Positions 25,153 to 33,937 are shown, counted from the stretch's first letter. The stretch: 64,000 nucleotides of DNA from UBA2784 sp964494625 (GCA_964494625.1 CAZBRT010000002.1:620001-684000); one strand, 5' to 3'. Program-made: numbers and translations. Notes: generated from the sequence alone by a model not told the origin.

Positions 25153-26113
25153 GCCCGCGCCCCAATTGATCGGCACCAGCGGCGACAGCCTGCGCGAAGC
25201 CTTCGGCAAGGCGCTGGCCGCGGCCGCGCACGAGAAGACGAATGTCGTCGTGCTTGACGCCGATATCGCCGGTGGCACCGGCGTGCATCATTTCCGCAAG
25301 GCCCACCCCGACCGCTTCTTCCAGTTCGGTATTGCCGAACAGAACATGATGGCGGCGGCAGGCGGCATGGCGGCAACCGGGCTTGTTCCGGTCGTCACCA
25401 CATTTGCGGTCTTCTGCCTGCGCGCCATCGAGCAGGCGCGCCTCTCGATTGCCTATGCGCGCCGCAATGTGAAGATCGTGGCAAGCCATCCCGGCCTTGA
25501 TGTCGGACCCGATGGCGGTTCGGCCCAGTCACTTGAGGACATGGCCGCTTTCCGCGCCATTCCGGGCATGACTGTCATCTCCCCCGCCGATCCGGTCGAG
25601 ATGGCGCTGGCGACGCGTGCGGTGCTTGAATTCAACGGACCTGTCTATATGCGCACGGGCCGCAGCCCGGCCGAGAATGTCTATGGTCCCGATCACCGCT
25701 TCGAGATCGGCAAGGGCCATGTGCTCGTGGACGGCAGCGACGTCACGCTGATCGCGTGCGGTGTGGAAGTGGCACGCGCACGTGACGCCGCAAGGCTTCT
25801 GGCCGCCGACGGCATTTCCGCGCGTGTCGTCAACATGGCGACGATCAAACCCATCGATGTTGCGCTGGTCGCGCGATGCGCGCGCGAGACGGGCGCCATC
25901 GTGACAGCCGAAGATCACAACATCCATGGCGGCCTTGGCGGTGCCGTTGCCGAGGCTTTGGCGCAGACCCATCCCTGCCCCGTCGAATTTGTCGGGGTCA
26001 ATGACGTCTTTGGCGAGTCGGGCGAGCCGCAGGAACTGGCGGAGCATTTCCGCCTGACGGCTCCGCACATCGCCGCCGCAGCCAGGCGTGCCATTGCACG
26101 CAAGCGCGCATGA
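25145..26113 (+). CDS. Transketolase, C-terminal (pyrimidine-binding) subunit
   Basis: This 322-residue partner supplies the Pyr and C-terminal domains. It has GTSGDSLREAFGKALAAAAH, LDADIAGGTGVHHF, FQFGIAEQNMMAAAGGMAAT (with the Glu that activates ThDP) and KIVASHPGLDVGPDGGSAQS, then a C-terminal domain with ARVVNMATIKPIDVALVARC. The open frame extends upstream into the partner gene; the ATG at 25145 overlaps it by only 8 bases. The stop overlaps the following SDR start (ATGA). The heteromeric pair would form one active site at the dimer interface. Confidence 0.88.
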   Translation: MAEPAPQLIGTSGDSLREAFGKALAAAAHEKTNVVVLDADIAGGTGVHHFRKAHPDRFFQFGIAEQNMMAAAGGMAATGLVPVVTTFAVFCLRAIEQARLSIAYARRNVKIVASHPGLDVGPDGGSAQSLEDMAAFRAIPGMTVISPADPVEMALATRAVLEFNGPVYMRTGRSPAENVYGPDHRFEIGKGHVLVDGSDVTLIACGVEVARARDAARLLAADGISARVVNMATIKPIDVALVARCARETGAIVTAEDHNIHGGLGGAVAEALAQTHPCPVEFVGVNDVFGESGEPQELAEHFRLTAPHIAAAARRAIARKRA

Positions 26114-26862
26114 GCGGCCAACTCTCAGGGAAAGTCGCACTCGTGACCGGTGGCAGCCGGGGCATCGGCATGGCCATAGCCCAGGCGATGGGGAATGCAG
26201 GCGCACGCGTTGCGCTCACCTATCGACATGAGAAGCCGAAGGCCGACGCCGTCGTTGCCGCCATTGAGGCTGCGGGCGGCAATGCCATCGCCCTGCAAAT
26301 GGAAGTGGCGGACCGCGCCAGCGTGAAGGCAGCGATTGCCGAAGTGAAGGCGCGGTTCGGCGCGCTCCACGTGCTCGTCAACAATGCCGGCATCAACAAG
26401 CCGACCGACTTTGACCAGGTGACCGACGCGGACTGGGACCAGATCCTTGCCGTCAACCTCAAAGGCCCCTTCATCTGTGCACAGGAAGCGCTTTCTTTGA
26501 TGGCAGCAAGCGGCGGCGGTTCGATCATCCATGTCGGCTCGGTCAGCGGGCAATATGGCGGGCCACGCACGGCGCATTATGCGGCGTCAAAGGCCGGTCT
26601 CATCTCCCTCTCGCAGGTGATCGCGCGCTTCGGGGCGAAATCAAACATCCGCTCCAACACGCTGGCGGCGGGCCTCATTGCGTCCGAGATGGCGGATGCG
26701 GGCATGCAGTCGCCCGCCGTCAAGGCCGCAGCCGAACAGATCGTCATGAAGCGTTTTGGCACGACGCAGGAAGTGGCGAACGCCGCCGTCTTTCTCGCCA
26801 GCGATGCATCCAGCTACATCACCGCCCAGACGATCAACGTCAATGGCGGGCTCTATTTCTGA
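26110..26862 (+). CDS. SDR-family oxidoreductase of the sugar operon
   Basis: The 250-residue classical SDR has the cofactor motif VTGGSRGIGMAIAQAMG (about residues 11-27), the NNAG motif, catalytic Ser in VGSVSGQ and the YAASK catalytic Tyr/Lys (HYAASKAG). An Arg-containing TYRHE after beta-2 suggests preference for NADP(H). It resembles FabG-like 3-oxoacyl reductases, but its position inside the transketolase/ATP-grasp operon argues for a sugar-related ketone as substrate. The ATG overlaps the transketolase stop by 4 bases and the next gene begins 7 bp after its stop. Confidence 0.85.
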   Translation: MSGQLSGKVALVTGGSRGIGMAIAQAMGNAGARVALTYRHEKPKADAVVAAIEAAGGNAIALQMEVADRASVKAAIAEVKARFGALHVLVNNAGINKPTDFDQVTDADWDQILAVNLKGPFICAQEALSLMAASGGGSIIHVGSVSGQYGGPRTAHYAASKAGLISLSQVIARFGAKSNIRSNTLAAGLIASEMADAGMQSPAVKAAAEQIVMKRFGTTQEVANAAVFLASDASSYITAQTINVNGGLYF

Positions 26863-26869
26863 GGCGACG

Positions 26870-28093
26870 ATGACCAAGACCATCATGATCGTCTGCGGCG
26901 GCATCGAGGCCACTCATGGCATTGCCCGCGCCAAGGACATGGGCCTCAAGGTCGTGGTCAGCGACGGCAATCCGCAGGCGCCGGGCTTCCGGCTTGCCGA
27001 CGGCGCCATTGTCAGCTCGACTTATGATGCAGAGGGCACCGCGAATGCCGCCCTCTATTACACCCGCCATGCCGGTCCTATTGACGGCGTGATCTGTTGC
27101 GGCGCCGATGTGCCGCACACGGTTTCCGCGGTCGCTGCTAAGCTGGGCTTGCGCGGCCTTGCGCCCGAAACGGCCCGCGCCGCGATGGACAAGCTCCTGA
27201 TGAAGGAGAAGTTCAGGGCTGCCGGCGTTCCCATTCCGTGGTTTGACGCTGTGCCCAACGCTGCCTGGCTTTCCGCCCATGTCGCGCGCAAGGGCTGCGA
27301 CTTTGTGGTGAAGCCTGTGGACAGCCGCGGCGGGCGCGGCGTGCAGCGGCTCAATTCCGGTGTTGATCCCGTTCTGGCTTACGAGCGCGCCGAGGCGCAA
27401 TCGCCCACGCGCCGTGTGATGATCGAGGCGTTTCTGGATGGCCCGCAGATTTCGACCGAGTCCATCATGCTTGACGGCATTTGCCACACGCCGGGCTTTT
27501 CGGACCGCAATTACGAATATCTCGACCGCTATCAGCCCTTCTTCATCGAGAATGGCGGCGATCTGCCAAGCTTCCTGCCGCAGGACCAGCAGGATGACGT
27601 GAGGCGCGTCGTCGGTGACGCCGCTGCCGCCCTTGGCATCGACAACCACAATGTCAAAGGCGACATGGTCGTGCATCAGGGCCGCGCCCATGTGATCGAA
27701 CTCGCGGCGCGGCTTTCGGGCGGCTATTTCTGCACGCGCGAAATCCCGCTCAACACCGGGGTTGATTTTGTCGGCTGCGTCATTCGCCTTGCGCTGGGTG
27801 AACGCGTGACGGCAGAAGATGTGACACCGCGCTTCATCCGCCCGGTGATCCAGCGTTATGTCTTCCCGGAAGCGGGCAAGGTTGCAGCCATCAGCGGCGT
27901 CGAAGAAGCCCGCGCGCTTCCCGGCATCGAGGAGATCGTCGTGAGCGCGCGCGCAGGCGACGATATTCCGCGTGCGACATCAAGTGCTGCGCGCGCCGCC
28001 ATGATCCTTGCAACGGGTGACACGCTGGCCGCCGCACGTGCCAGCGCGGCGCGGGCCGCTTCACTCATCCGGGTGGAGACGCACGCGGCTTGA
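26870..28093 (+). CDS. ATP-grasp domain protein of the sugar operon
   Basis: The 407-residue product has an N-terminal pre-ATP-grasp Rossmann-like domain (TIMIVCGGIEATHGIARAKD). The ATP-grasp fold includes KLLMKEKFRAAGVPIPWF, CDFVVKPVDSRGGRGVQRLN and the acidic metal-binding NVKGDMVVHQGRAHVIELAA RLSGG region. Such enzymes ligate a carboxylate to an amine or thiol, as in biotin carboxylase or carbamoyl phosphate synthase. A carboxylate in the pathway, such as a nonulosonic or aldonic acid, is a possible substrate, which is inference. The ATG at 26870, 7 bp after the SDR stop, is preferred over the longer open frame. Confidence 0.82.
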   Translation: MTKTIMIVCGGIEATHGIARAKDMGLKVVVSDGNPQAPGFRLADGAIVSSTYDAEGTANAALYYTRHAGPIDGVICCGADVPHTVSAVAAKLGLRGLAPETARAAMDKLLMKEKFRAAGVPIPWFDAVPNAAWLSAHVARKGCDFVVKPVDSRGGRGVQRLNSGVDPVLAYERAEAQSPTRRVMIEAFLDGPQISTESIMLDGICHTPGFSDRNYEYLDRYQPFFIENGGDLPSFLPQDQQDDVRRVVGDAAAALGIDNHNVKGDMVVHQGRAHVIELAARLSGGYFCTREIPLNTGVDFVGCVIRLALGERVTAEDVTPRFIRPVIQRYVFPEAGKVAAISGVEEARALPGIEEIVVSARAGDDIPRATSSAARAAMILATGDTLAAARASAARAASLIRVETHAA

Positions 28094-28097
28094 CCCC

Positions 28098-30164
28098 ATG
28101 AGCGCATCACCCCGGCCATATCCTGGATCCGCAACCGTGCCCGCTGACCGCGTGCGCGGGGCGCAGGGAATTGCGCTGGTGCCGGGTGGCGACATTGCAG
28201 TCACGCCGCGGCTTGCGCCCCTTTCCGCCTATGCCGTCTTCCATCTCAATCTCATGTTCTCGTCGATCGAGGTCGAGGCGCGCAGCACGGTCATCGACAA
28301 ATGCTACCGGCCTTTGCTTGACCTTGCCGAGACAAACAACATTCCCGTCGGCATTGAAGCAACCGCGCTGACGCTTGAATTCATCGAGACACTGGCGCCC
28401 GATGTCATCCGCCGCATGCGGCGGCTTGCCTGTGACGGCCAGATCGAAATCATCGGTTCGGGCTATGCGCAGATCATCGCACCCCTGCTGCCCGCCGAGG
28501 CCGTGCGCCGCAATCTGATGCTGGGCCAGGAGACAGTTCAGCGGATCCTGGGCGTCACACCTGCCATCGCGCTGGTGAATGAGCAGGCATGGTCCGGCGG
28601 GCTTGTCTCGCACTATCGCGCGGCCGGGTTCTCGGCCGTAATTGCGGACTGGGACAATGCCGCCCAGCATCATGCCGAGTGGCCGAAACTGTGGCGCTAT
28701 TATCCGCAGATCGCGCGCGGCACGGATGGCACCGAAATTCCGGTCCTCTGGTCCAATACCATCGCCTTCCAGAAAATGCAGCGTTATGCGCATGGCGACA
28801 TTCCGCTGGAAGCCTATCTCGATTATGTGGCGGGACACGCCGATGCCCAGCCGCGGACGCTTGCCCTTTATACGAATGATGCCGAGTGCTTCGACTTCCG
28901 ACCCGGCCGCTTCATGACGGAGGAGCGCATCCACGGTGAGGGCGAGTGGGCGCGACTTTCTACCGCCTTTGCCGCGCTCAAGGCCGATCCGCGCATCGCT
29001 TTCGTGCGTCCGTCAGAGGCGCTGCCTTTGCTTGCCCATCCGCAAGGCGGCAAGCGGCTGCGGCTTGAGACGCCGGAAAATCCGACACCCGTCAAGAAGC
29101 AGCTCAAATACAACATCACGCGATGGGCCGTTTCGGGGCGTGATGACTTCCACGCCAATACGATGTGCTGGAAGGCATTCCGCGCCCTCGACGGCAATCG
29201 CCATGCGACGGTCGATCACTGGCGCGAGCTTCTTTACCTCTGGTCCAGCGATTTCCGCACCCATATCACCCGCAAGCGTTGGGACGATTTTCTTGAACGG
29301 CTCAACCAGTTCGTGGCCGGGCTTCCGGCGCAATCCGGCACGCCTTACGGCATCGCTACGCGCGATGAGAATGCGCTGCCCCTACATGTCGCGCAGGAGG
29401 GGCGGTTCGTTACCGTGACCACCGGCACGATGACCGTGCGGCTCGACGCACGGCGCGGGCTTGCCATCGATGCGATGGGCACTTTGGGCGGCAGGCCGCT
29501 GGTCGGCGGCCTCCCCCATGGCGCCATCGACGATATTGCGCTGGCGGCTGACTGGTACACCGGCAATGCCGTCTTCGAAGTTCCGGGCGAGGCGAAAGTC
29601 ACCGACCTTGAGCCCGTGACACCCACCGTCTCGACAGACGATGCCACCGGCGACGTCCTGGTCTCCGGCATGATGGATACGCGGCTTGGTCCCATCACCA
29701 AGACCATGCGCATTCACGCAGACGCGCCGCGCGTCAGCTGCGAGACAATTTTCGATTGGCCGACACTCGGCAAAGGCTCATTGCGGCTTGGCCATGTGAC
29801 GCTCAAGCCGGACGCCTTTGATGCCGGTCGGCTCTCATTCATCACGCATAATGGTGGGGCGCCTGAGACGTGTTCGCTTGCCGGTCACACGGTCAATCTG
29901 GGCGCGCCGGTCTCGTTCCTGGTCTCGGCACAGTCGGGCGTCGGCATGACCGGCGGCGTGCTTGAAGCATCCGATGGCATGTCTTCCGTGCGGCTTGAAA
30001 TTGACCAGGCGGACGGCGCGATGATCGGCCTTGTCGAGCACAAGCCACTGGAAGAGAGCTTCTTCTGCCGACTTATGCTGTCGGCGCTGGAAGTCGATGA
30101 CACGCGCAAGCCCGAGGCGGTTTCGTCACCGCGCCGCCTTTGCTGGTCGCTTGTCGTTTCGTGA
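28098..30164 (+). CDS. GH57/GH38-like glycoside hydrolase or transferase
   Basis: The 688-residue product has an N-terminal beta/alpha-barrel-like catalytic region (about residues 25-300) with family-57-like features: AVFHLNLMFSSIEVEARSTV, IEIIGSGYAQIIAPLLPAE, TPAIALVNEQAWSGGLVSHY and FSAVIADWDNA. A helical region and a C-terminal beta-sandwich-like half (about 440-688) follow. Candidate catalytic acids (Glu in NEQAWSG, Asp in ADWDN) are visible but unproven. GH57 proteins cleave or rearrange alpha-glucans; members in glycan clusters are poorly known. There is no signal peptide, so it is probably cytoplasmic. It starts 4 bp after the ATP-grasp stop and ends the operon, convergent with rcdA. 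Confidence 0.75.
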   Translation: MSASPRPYPGSATVPADRVRGAQGIALVPGGDIAVTPRLAPLSAYAVFHLNLMFSSIEVEARSTVIDKCYRPLLDLAETNNIPVGIEATALTLEFIETLAPDVIRRMRRLACDGQIEIIGSGYAQIIAPLLPAEAVRRNLMLGQETVQRILGVTPAIALVNEQAWSGGLVSHYRAAGFSAVIADWDNAAQHHAEWPKLWRYYPQIARGTDGTEIPVLWSNTIAFQKMQRYAHGDIPLEAYLDYVAGHADAQPRTLALYTNDAECFDFRPGRFMTEERIHGEGEWARLSTAFAALKADPRIAFVRPSEALPLLAHPQGGKRLRLETPENPTPVKKQLKYNITRWAVSGRDDFHANTMCWKAFRALDGNRHATVDHWRELLYLWSSDFRTHITRKRWDDFLERLNQFVAGLPAQSGTPYGIATRDENALPLHVAQEGRFVTVTTGTMTVRLDARRGLAIDAMGTLGGRPLVGGLPHGAIDDIALAADWYTGNAVFEVPGEAKVTDLEPVTPTVSTDDATGDVLVSGMMDTRLGPITKTMRIHADAPRVSCETIFDWPTLGKGSLRLGHVTLKPDAFDAGRLSFITHNGGAPETCSLAGHTVNLGAPVSFLVSAQSGVGMTGGVLEASDGMSSVRLEIDQADGAMIGLVEHKPLEESFFCRLMLSALEVDDTRKPEAVSSPRRLCWSLVVS

Positions 30165-30190
30165 AAACCTGATCCCGGTGAAGGCGCCGT

Positions 30191-30727
30191 TCAGCGCGGC
30201 GCGCCCAGCATGGCCTGAAGCGCCGAGAGTTGCGCGCGGGCGCCATGCAGATCATGTGCCGGGGGCGCATCCACGTAGATCGACTGGTCAAGGCGGTCGA
30301 TGCGCTCGTAAAGCTGCGCAGAACGCTCCAGCAGCGAGATGAGCTTGGGCGGCAGAAGGTCTGCAGCTTCAAGGCGCGTACCGCGGCACACTTCCTTGGC
30401 ACCGAGGCGATATTTCTCGTTGGCGGCTTCCTGCGTGCTCATCTCGTCATTGGCGAGTGCGCGCTGGACAAGAAGCCATGAGGCGACCTGCATGAGGCGT
30501 GTCGTCAGGCGCATGCTCTCGCCCGCATAGGCAAGGGCTGCGCGGCGCGGCAGATCGCGCGACTCGGTGCGGCCCACGCCGTCCAGATAGGTTGCGGTCT
30601 CCTCCACAAGGCCCATGCCTTCGCGGAAAGTGCGCTGGAAGAGTTCCGAGCGCGCGAATGCGCCGGCGCGTTCGGAAACCGAACCAGAAACCTGCAACTC
30701 CGAATGGGCCTGCATGACGATCCGCAT
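30191..30727 (-). CDS. rcdA: RcdA homologue, DUF1465 (regulator of CtrA degradation)
   Basis: RcdA is an adaptor that, with CpdR and PopA, helps ClpXP degrade CtrA during the Caulobacter cell cycle. The 178-residue product from the ATG at 30727 is all-helical and has the DUF1465 pattern: ELFQRTFREGMGLVEETATY, RAALAYAGESMRLTTRLMQV, ASWLLVQRALANDEMSTQEA and EKYRLGAKEVCRG. The upstream extension of the frame is not conserved-looking. Length matches Caulobacter RcdA. The presence of rcdA supports the reading of the TTAA-N7-TTAA sites as CtrA boxes. It converges with the sugar operon. Confidence 0.85.
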   Translation of the reverse strand: MRIVMQAHSELQVSGSVSERAGAFARSELFQRTFREGMGLVEETATYLDGVGRTESRDLPRRAALAYAGESMRLTTRLMQVASWLLVQRALANDEMSTQEAANEKYRLGAKEVCRGTRLEAADLLPPKLISLLERSAQLYERIDRLDQSIYVDAPPAHDLHGARAQLSALQAMLGAPR

Positions 30728-30910
30728 GAATGATGTCCATGTTTGACGGGCGATGTTACGCCTGCCCTCGCATGGACCGTGCCAAGGCCAAAAGCCTAGC
30801 GCTGATCGTGCCAAATCCCAAAACCGTACAATTAACGAAGATGAATCTCCCGGAATCCGGCGCGTTGGCGACCCTCGCGCGTTCCGTGATGGGACGCAGC
30901 CGCCAGATTT

Positions 30911-31093
30911 TCAGCCCTTGAAGAACTGGTTGGCGGCGGATTTCTCGCGCTCTTTCTTGTCGATCATCGCCTGGCAGCGCGCGATTTCCGCTTCCAGCAT
31001 CGCGATGCGTTCCTTCAACTCGCCGATGCCGAACCCATAGAGGTCAAGCGGCTTTCCTTTCGCAGGCAACAGCTCTTCGGGATCAATGGCCAT
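30911..31093 (-). CDS. DUF1192 family small coiled-coil protein
   Basis: This 60-residue protein begins MAIDPEELLPAKGKPLDLYG and continues with a helical coiled-coil (ELKERIAMLEAEIARCQAMI) and a charged end. This matches DUF1192 proteins that are widespread in alphaproteobacteria, often near rcdA-type genes. No function is established. The ATG at 31093 is preferred over 31108. The 183-bp gap to rcdA holds nothing recognisable. It is divergent from the quinone oxidoreductase gene. Confidence 0.8.
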   Translation of the reverse strand: MAIDPEELLPAKGKPLDLYGFGIGELKERIAMLEAEIARCQAMIDKKEREKSAANQFFKG

Positions 31094-31172
31094 GACGTCC
31101 TCTTGCATTGTGCAGGGAAATGATGGACCGCATACCGGTCACCATGCAATGCGCTTTGCGGAGCCCGACGCC

Positions 31173-32168
31173 ATGACCCTGCCCGCCCGGATGCGTGCCA
31201 TCACGATTGAAAATCCCGGAACGTCAGCGCGCCTTGTGCTCGCCCCGCGCGACATGCCGGTGCCGGGCGCGGGTCAGGTCCTGATCAAGGTTCACGCGGC
31301 GGGGCTCAATCGCGGTGATTTGATGCAGTCGATGGGCCTCTATCCGCCGCCCAAGGGTGTGACCGACGTGCCGGGACTTGAAGCCGCTGGCGAGGTGATT
31401 GCCGTGGGCGCAGGTGTGTCTCAATGGGCGCCGGGCAACCGCGTGGCCGCCCTGATGGCGGGCGGCGGTTATGCCGAATATGCGCTTGCAGACGAGGGAT
31501 CGTGCCTTTCCGTGCCCGATGGCATTTCCATGGTCGAGGCAGCCGCCCTGCCCGAAGCCTTCTTCACGGTCTGGACCAACATCATGGACCGCGCGCAGTT
31601 GAAGCGTGGTGAGACGCTTCTCGTTCACGGTGGCGCAAGCGGCATCGGCACAACCGCCATCCAGATCTTCCGCGACTATGCCGGCAAAATCTTTGCGACG
31701 GCAGGCGGGCCGGACAAAACCGCGCTCTGCCAAAGCCTGGGTGCCGCGCGCGCGATTGACTACAGACACGAGGACTTTGTGGAGATCATCAAGGCCGGGA
31801 CCGGCGGTCGCGGCGTTGACGTCATCCTCGACATGGTGGGCGGCGACTATGTGGCGCGCAACATCGCATGCCTTGCCGTTGATGGCAGGCTCGTCAACAT
31901 CGCCTACCAGAAAGGTGCGCGGGTCGAGCTTGATCTCCTTCAACTGATGCTGCGGCGGCTTACGGTCACGGCCTCGACCCTGCGTATCCGCAATGCTGCC
32001 CAGAAGGCTGCGATCCGCGAGGGGCTCCTTGACTGGGCCTGGGGGCTTGTCGGGACCGGCCGCTTCAAGCCCGTGATCGACAAGGTCTTTCCGCTGGCAG
32101 AGGCAGACGCCGCCCAGAAATACATGGGCGGTGGCACGCATGCGGGCAAAATCATCCTTGCTGTCTGA
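31173..32168 (+). CDS. NAD(P)H quinone oxidoreductase, PIG3/QOR family
   Basis: This 331-residue medium-chain reductase lacks the zinc cysteine pattern of alcohol dehydrogenases. It has the GroES-like N-terminal domain (VKVHAAGLNRGDLMQSMGLY-like, PPKGVTDVPGLEAAGEVIAV) and a Rossmann domain with LVHGGASGIGTTAIQIFRDY. The usual C-terminal patterns GRLVNIAYQKGARVELDLL and THAGKIILAV follow. NADPH-dependent one- or two-electron reduction of quinones is the family reaction. The start at 31173 has a GGAG about 9 bases upstream; in-frame ATGs at 31149 and 31191 are alternatives. Confidence 0.9.
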   Translation: MTLPARMRAITIENPGTSARLVLAPRDMPVPGAGQVLIKVHAAGLNRGDLMQSMGLYPPPKGVTDVPGLEAAGEVIAVGAGVSQWAPGNRVAALMAGGGYAEYALADEGSCLSVPDGISMVEAAALPEAFFTVWTNIMDRAQLKRGETLLVHGGASGIGTTAIQIFRDYAGKIFATAGGPDKTALCQSLGAARAIDYRHEDFVEIIKAGTGGRGVDVILDMVGGDYVARNIACLAVDGRLVNIAYQKGARVELDLLQLMLRRLTVTASTLRIRNAAQKAAIREGLLDWAWGLVGTGRFKPVIDKVFPLAEADAAQKYMGGGTHAGKIILAV

Positions 32169-32282
32169 ACCGCTTGGCAGGCGGGCTGCCTTCGGCTATA
32201 GAGCCGCCATCTTCCCGCTCATCCCCATCGCGATTGGGGTGGATCACCCGGCTGACAGCCGTGATCCCCATGGAGAACGATC

Positions 32283-32933
32283 ATGTCGAAGCCGTTGATG
32301 CCCAAGGCCACTGCCGTGTGGCTTGTCGAAAACACCTCGCTCACCTTCGAGCAGATCGGTGATTTCTGCGCGCTTCATCCGCTGGAAGTGAAGGGCATTG
32401 CCGATGGCGATGTGGCGCAGGGCATCAAGGGGCTTGATCCCGTTGCGACCGGCCAGGTCAAGCAGGAAGAAATTGCGCGCTGCGAAAAGGATCCGAACGC
32501 GAAGCTCAAGCTTGAGGAATCAAGCATCGCGCTGTCCAACGCCGCCTCGAAGAGCAAGGGCCGCTACACGCCGGTGTCGCGCCGTCAGGAACGCCCGGAC
32601 GCGATTTTCTGGCTCCTGCGCAATCATCCGGAACTGCCGGATGCCACGATTGCCCGGCTTGTCGGCACCACCAAATCCACCATCGACAGCGTGCGCGGCC
32701 GCTCGCACTGGAACACCGCCAATCTGAAGGCGGTTGATCCTGTGACGCTGGGCCTCTGCTCGCAGATCGACCTTGACTTCGCGGTGGAGAAAGCTGCGCG
32801 CGCCAAGGCGCGGGCGATGCGTCCCAAGAAGGCCAGCAAGACGCTGCGTCCGGCGAAGGAAACGATTGCCGAGCCTGAAGCGGTTGAAGCCGAGGCCGAC
32901 GCGCCGGAAGCAGGTGACGAAAGCGCGGAGTGA
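32283..32933 (+). CDS. trcR: Cell cycle transcriptional regulator TrcR (DUF1013)
   Basis: The 216-residue product matches the DUF1013 family. In Caulobacter-like bacteria these are annotated TrcR, a cell-cycle transcriptional regulator associated with RNA polymerase. Recognisable parts are the opening KPLMPKATAVWLVENTSLTF, the HPLEVKGIADGDVAQGIKGL segment and the helix-turn-helix-like TIARLVGTTKSTIDSVRGRS. A charged Ala/Glu tail follows. It lies between the quinone oxidoreductase gene and a multi-hairpin repeat that probably ends transcription. With rcdA only 1.5 kb away, it marks a CtrA-type cell-cycle network. Confidence 0.88.
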   Translation: MSKPLMPKATAVWLVENTSLTFEQIGDFCALHPLEVKGIADGDVAQGIKGLDPVATGQVKQEEIARCEKDPNAKLKLEESSIALSNAASKSKGRYTPVSRRQERPDAIFWLLRNHPELPDATIARLVGTTKSTIDSVRGRSHWNTANLKAVDPVTLGLCSQIDLDFAVEKAARAKARAMRPKKASKTLRPAKETIAEPEAVEAEADAPEAGDESAE

Positions 32934-32952
32934 AGGTGTATGGCATCTTTTG

Positions 32953-33112
32953 CCTCCCCTTATCTATAAGGGGAGGCGGGACTTGCATGAGTGCGATTGC
33001 GCGACATGCAAGTCCGGTGGGGTTGCGGGAAGCTGTAATGAGTTCGTTGATGGTGCCCCCACCGATTTGCGCGAACGGCGCAAATCTGCCTCCCCCATAA
33101 GAAGGGGGAGGC
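32953..33112. repeat. Dispersed multi-hairpin repeat, copy 1
   Basis: This ~160-bp element begins with a hairpin (CCTCCCCTTA-TCTA-TAAGGGGAGG, 32953-32976). It continues through an inverted pair ACTTGCATG/CATGCAAGT, the pair GGTGGGG/CCCCACC and GATTTGCGC/GCGCAAATC. It ends with GCCTCCCCC/GGGGGAGGC (33088-33112). A second copy lies at 38021-38174. Both copies sit between convergent gene ends, so they may terminate transcription in both directions. It could be a non-autonomous mobile or REP-like element; no transposase is present. Confidence 0.85.
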
Positions 33113-33127
33113 AAAAGTATGGGCCTA

Positions 33128-33937
33128 TCACCCCTTCTGCTGCATCGTGAAATTGAGCGCGAGCCGGCCGCCATCCGCATAGATGCACTGGCCGGTGATG
33201 TAGCTTGCATCCTCGCTCGCCAGGAATGCGGCGATGGCCGCGATTTCCTCCGGTGCCCCAAAGCGGCCCAGCGGCGTGCGCTCAAGTGCGCCTTCGGTAT
33301 CACCGCCGGACAGGCCCTCGACCGAACCGGTCGAGACCGTGCCGGGGCCGATCGCATTCACGCGAATGCCCCATGGCGCCATCGCAACAGCCAGCGCGCG
33401 GGTCAATTGGTTGACCGCACCCTTTGACACGGCGGCAGCGACGTGGTCCTCGCTCACCATCACCGCGTCAATCGAACTCATGTTGATGATGGCGTAAGGC
33501 TGGCGCGTCTGCGTACGCCGCGGCTCGCCCAGCGCCTCGATCTGGCGGATGAACTGGCGACCCACGGCCTGTGCCGCCAGGAACGCGCCCTTCACATTGA
33601 CGCGCAACACCTTGTCGAAGGTCACGTCGTCGAGCTTGAAGAAATTCGTTGCGTCGGCAATGCCCGCGTTGTTCACGAGCACGTCGATGCGATCAAACTC
33701 GTCCAGGGCCGCAGCCACGAGATTGTGGATGTCCAGCCGCTCGGCCACATCACAATAGATGAAGCGGGCGATGCCGCCCTTGGCGGCGATTTCGCTGGCG
33801 GCGCGCTTGCCGCCTTCCTCATCGACATCGGCCAGCACGACCTTGGCCCCGTCACGGGCAAAGCGGCGGGCACACGCAAGGCCGATGCCCTGCGAGGCAC
33901 CGGTGATGATGACGACTTTTCCCGAAAGTGTATTCAC
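33128..33937 (-). CDS. SDR-family oxidoreductase with altered active site
   Basis: The 269-residue protein has a normal cofactor motif (VIITGASQGIGLACARRFAR), an acidic residue after beta-2 (LADVDEEGG) that favours NAD(H), the NNAGIAD motif and the catalytic Ser region (INMSSIDAVMVS). At the position of the catalytic YxxxK, however, the sequence reads AAAVSK, so the Tyr is replaced by Ala while Lys is kept. The C-terminal ASYITGQCIYADGGRLAL is standard. It may be inactive, use another residue, or have a non-catalytic role. It converges with trcR across the repeat element. Confidence 0.85.
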   Translation of the reverse strand: MNTLSGKVVIITGASQGIGLACARRFARDGAKVVLADVDEEGGKRAASEIAAKGGIARFIYCDVAERLDIHNLVAAALDEFDRIDVLVNNAGIADATNFFKLDDVTFDKVLRVNVKGAFLAAQAVGRQFIRQIEALGEPRRTQTRQPYAIINMSSIDAVMVSEDHVAAAVSKGAVNQLTRALAVAMAPWGIRVNAIGPGTVSTGSVEGLSGGDTEGALERTPLGRFGAPEEIAAIAAFLASEDASYITGQCIYADGGRLALNFTMQQKG

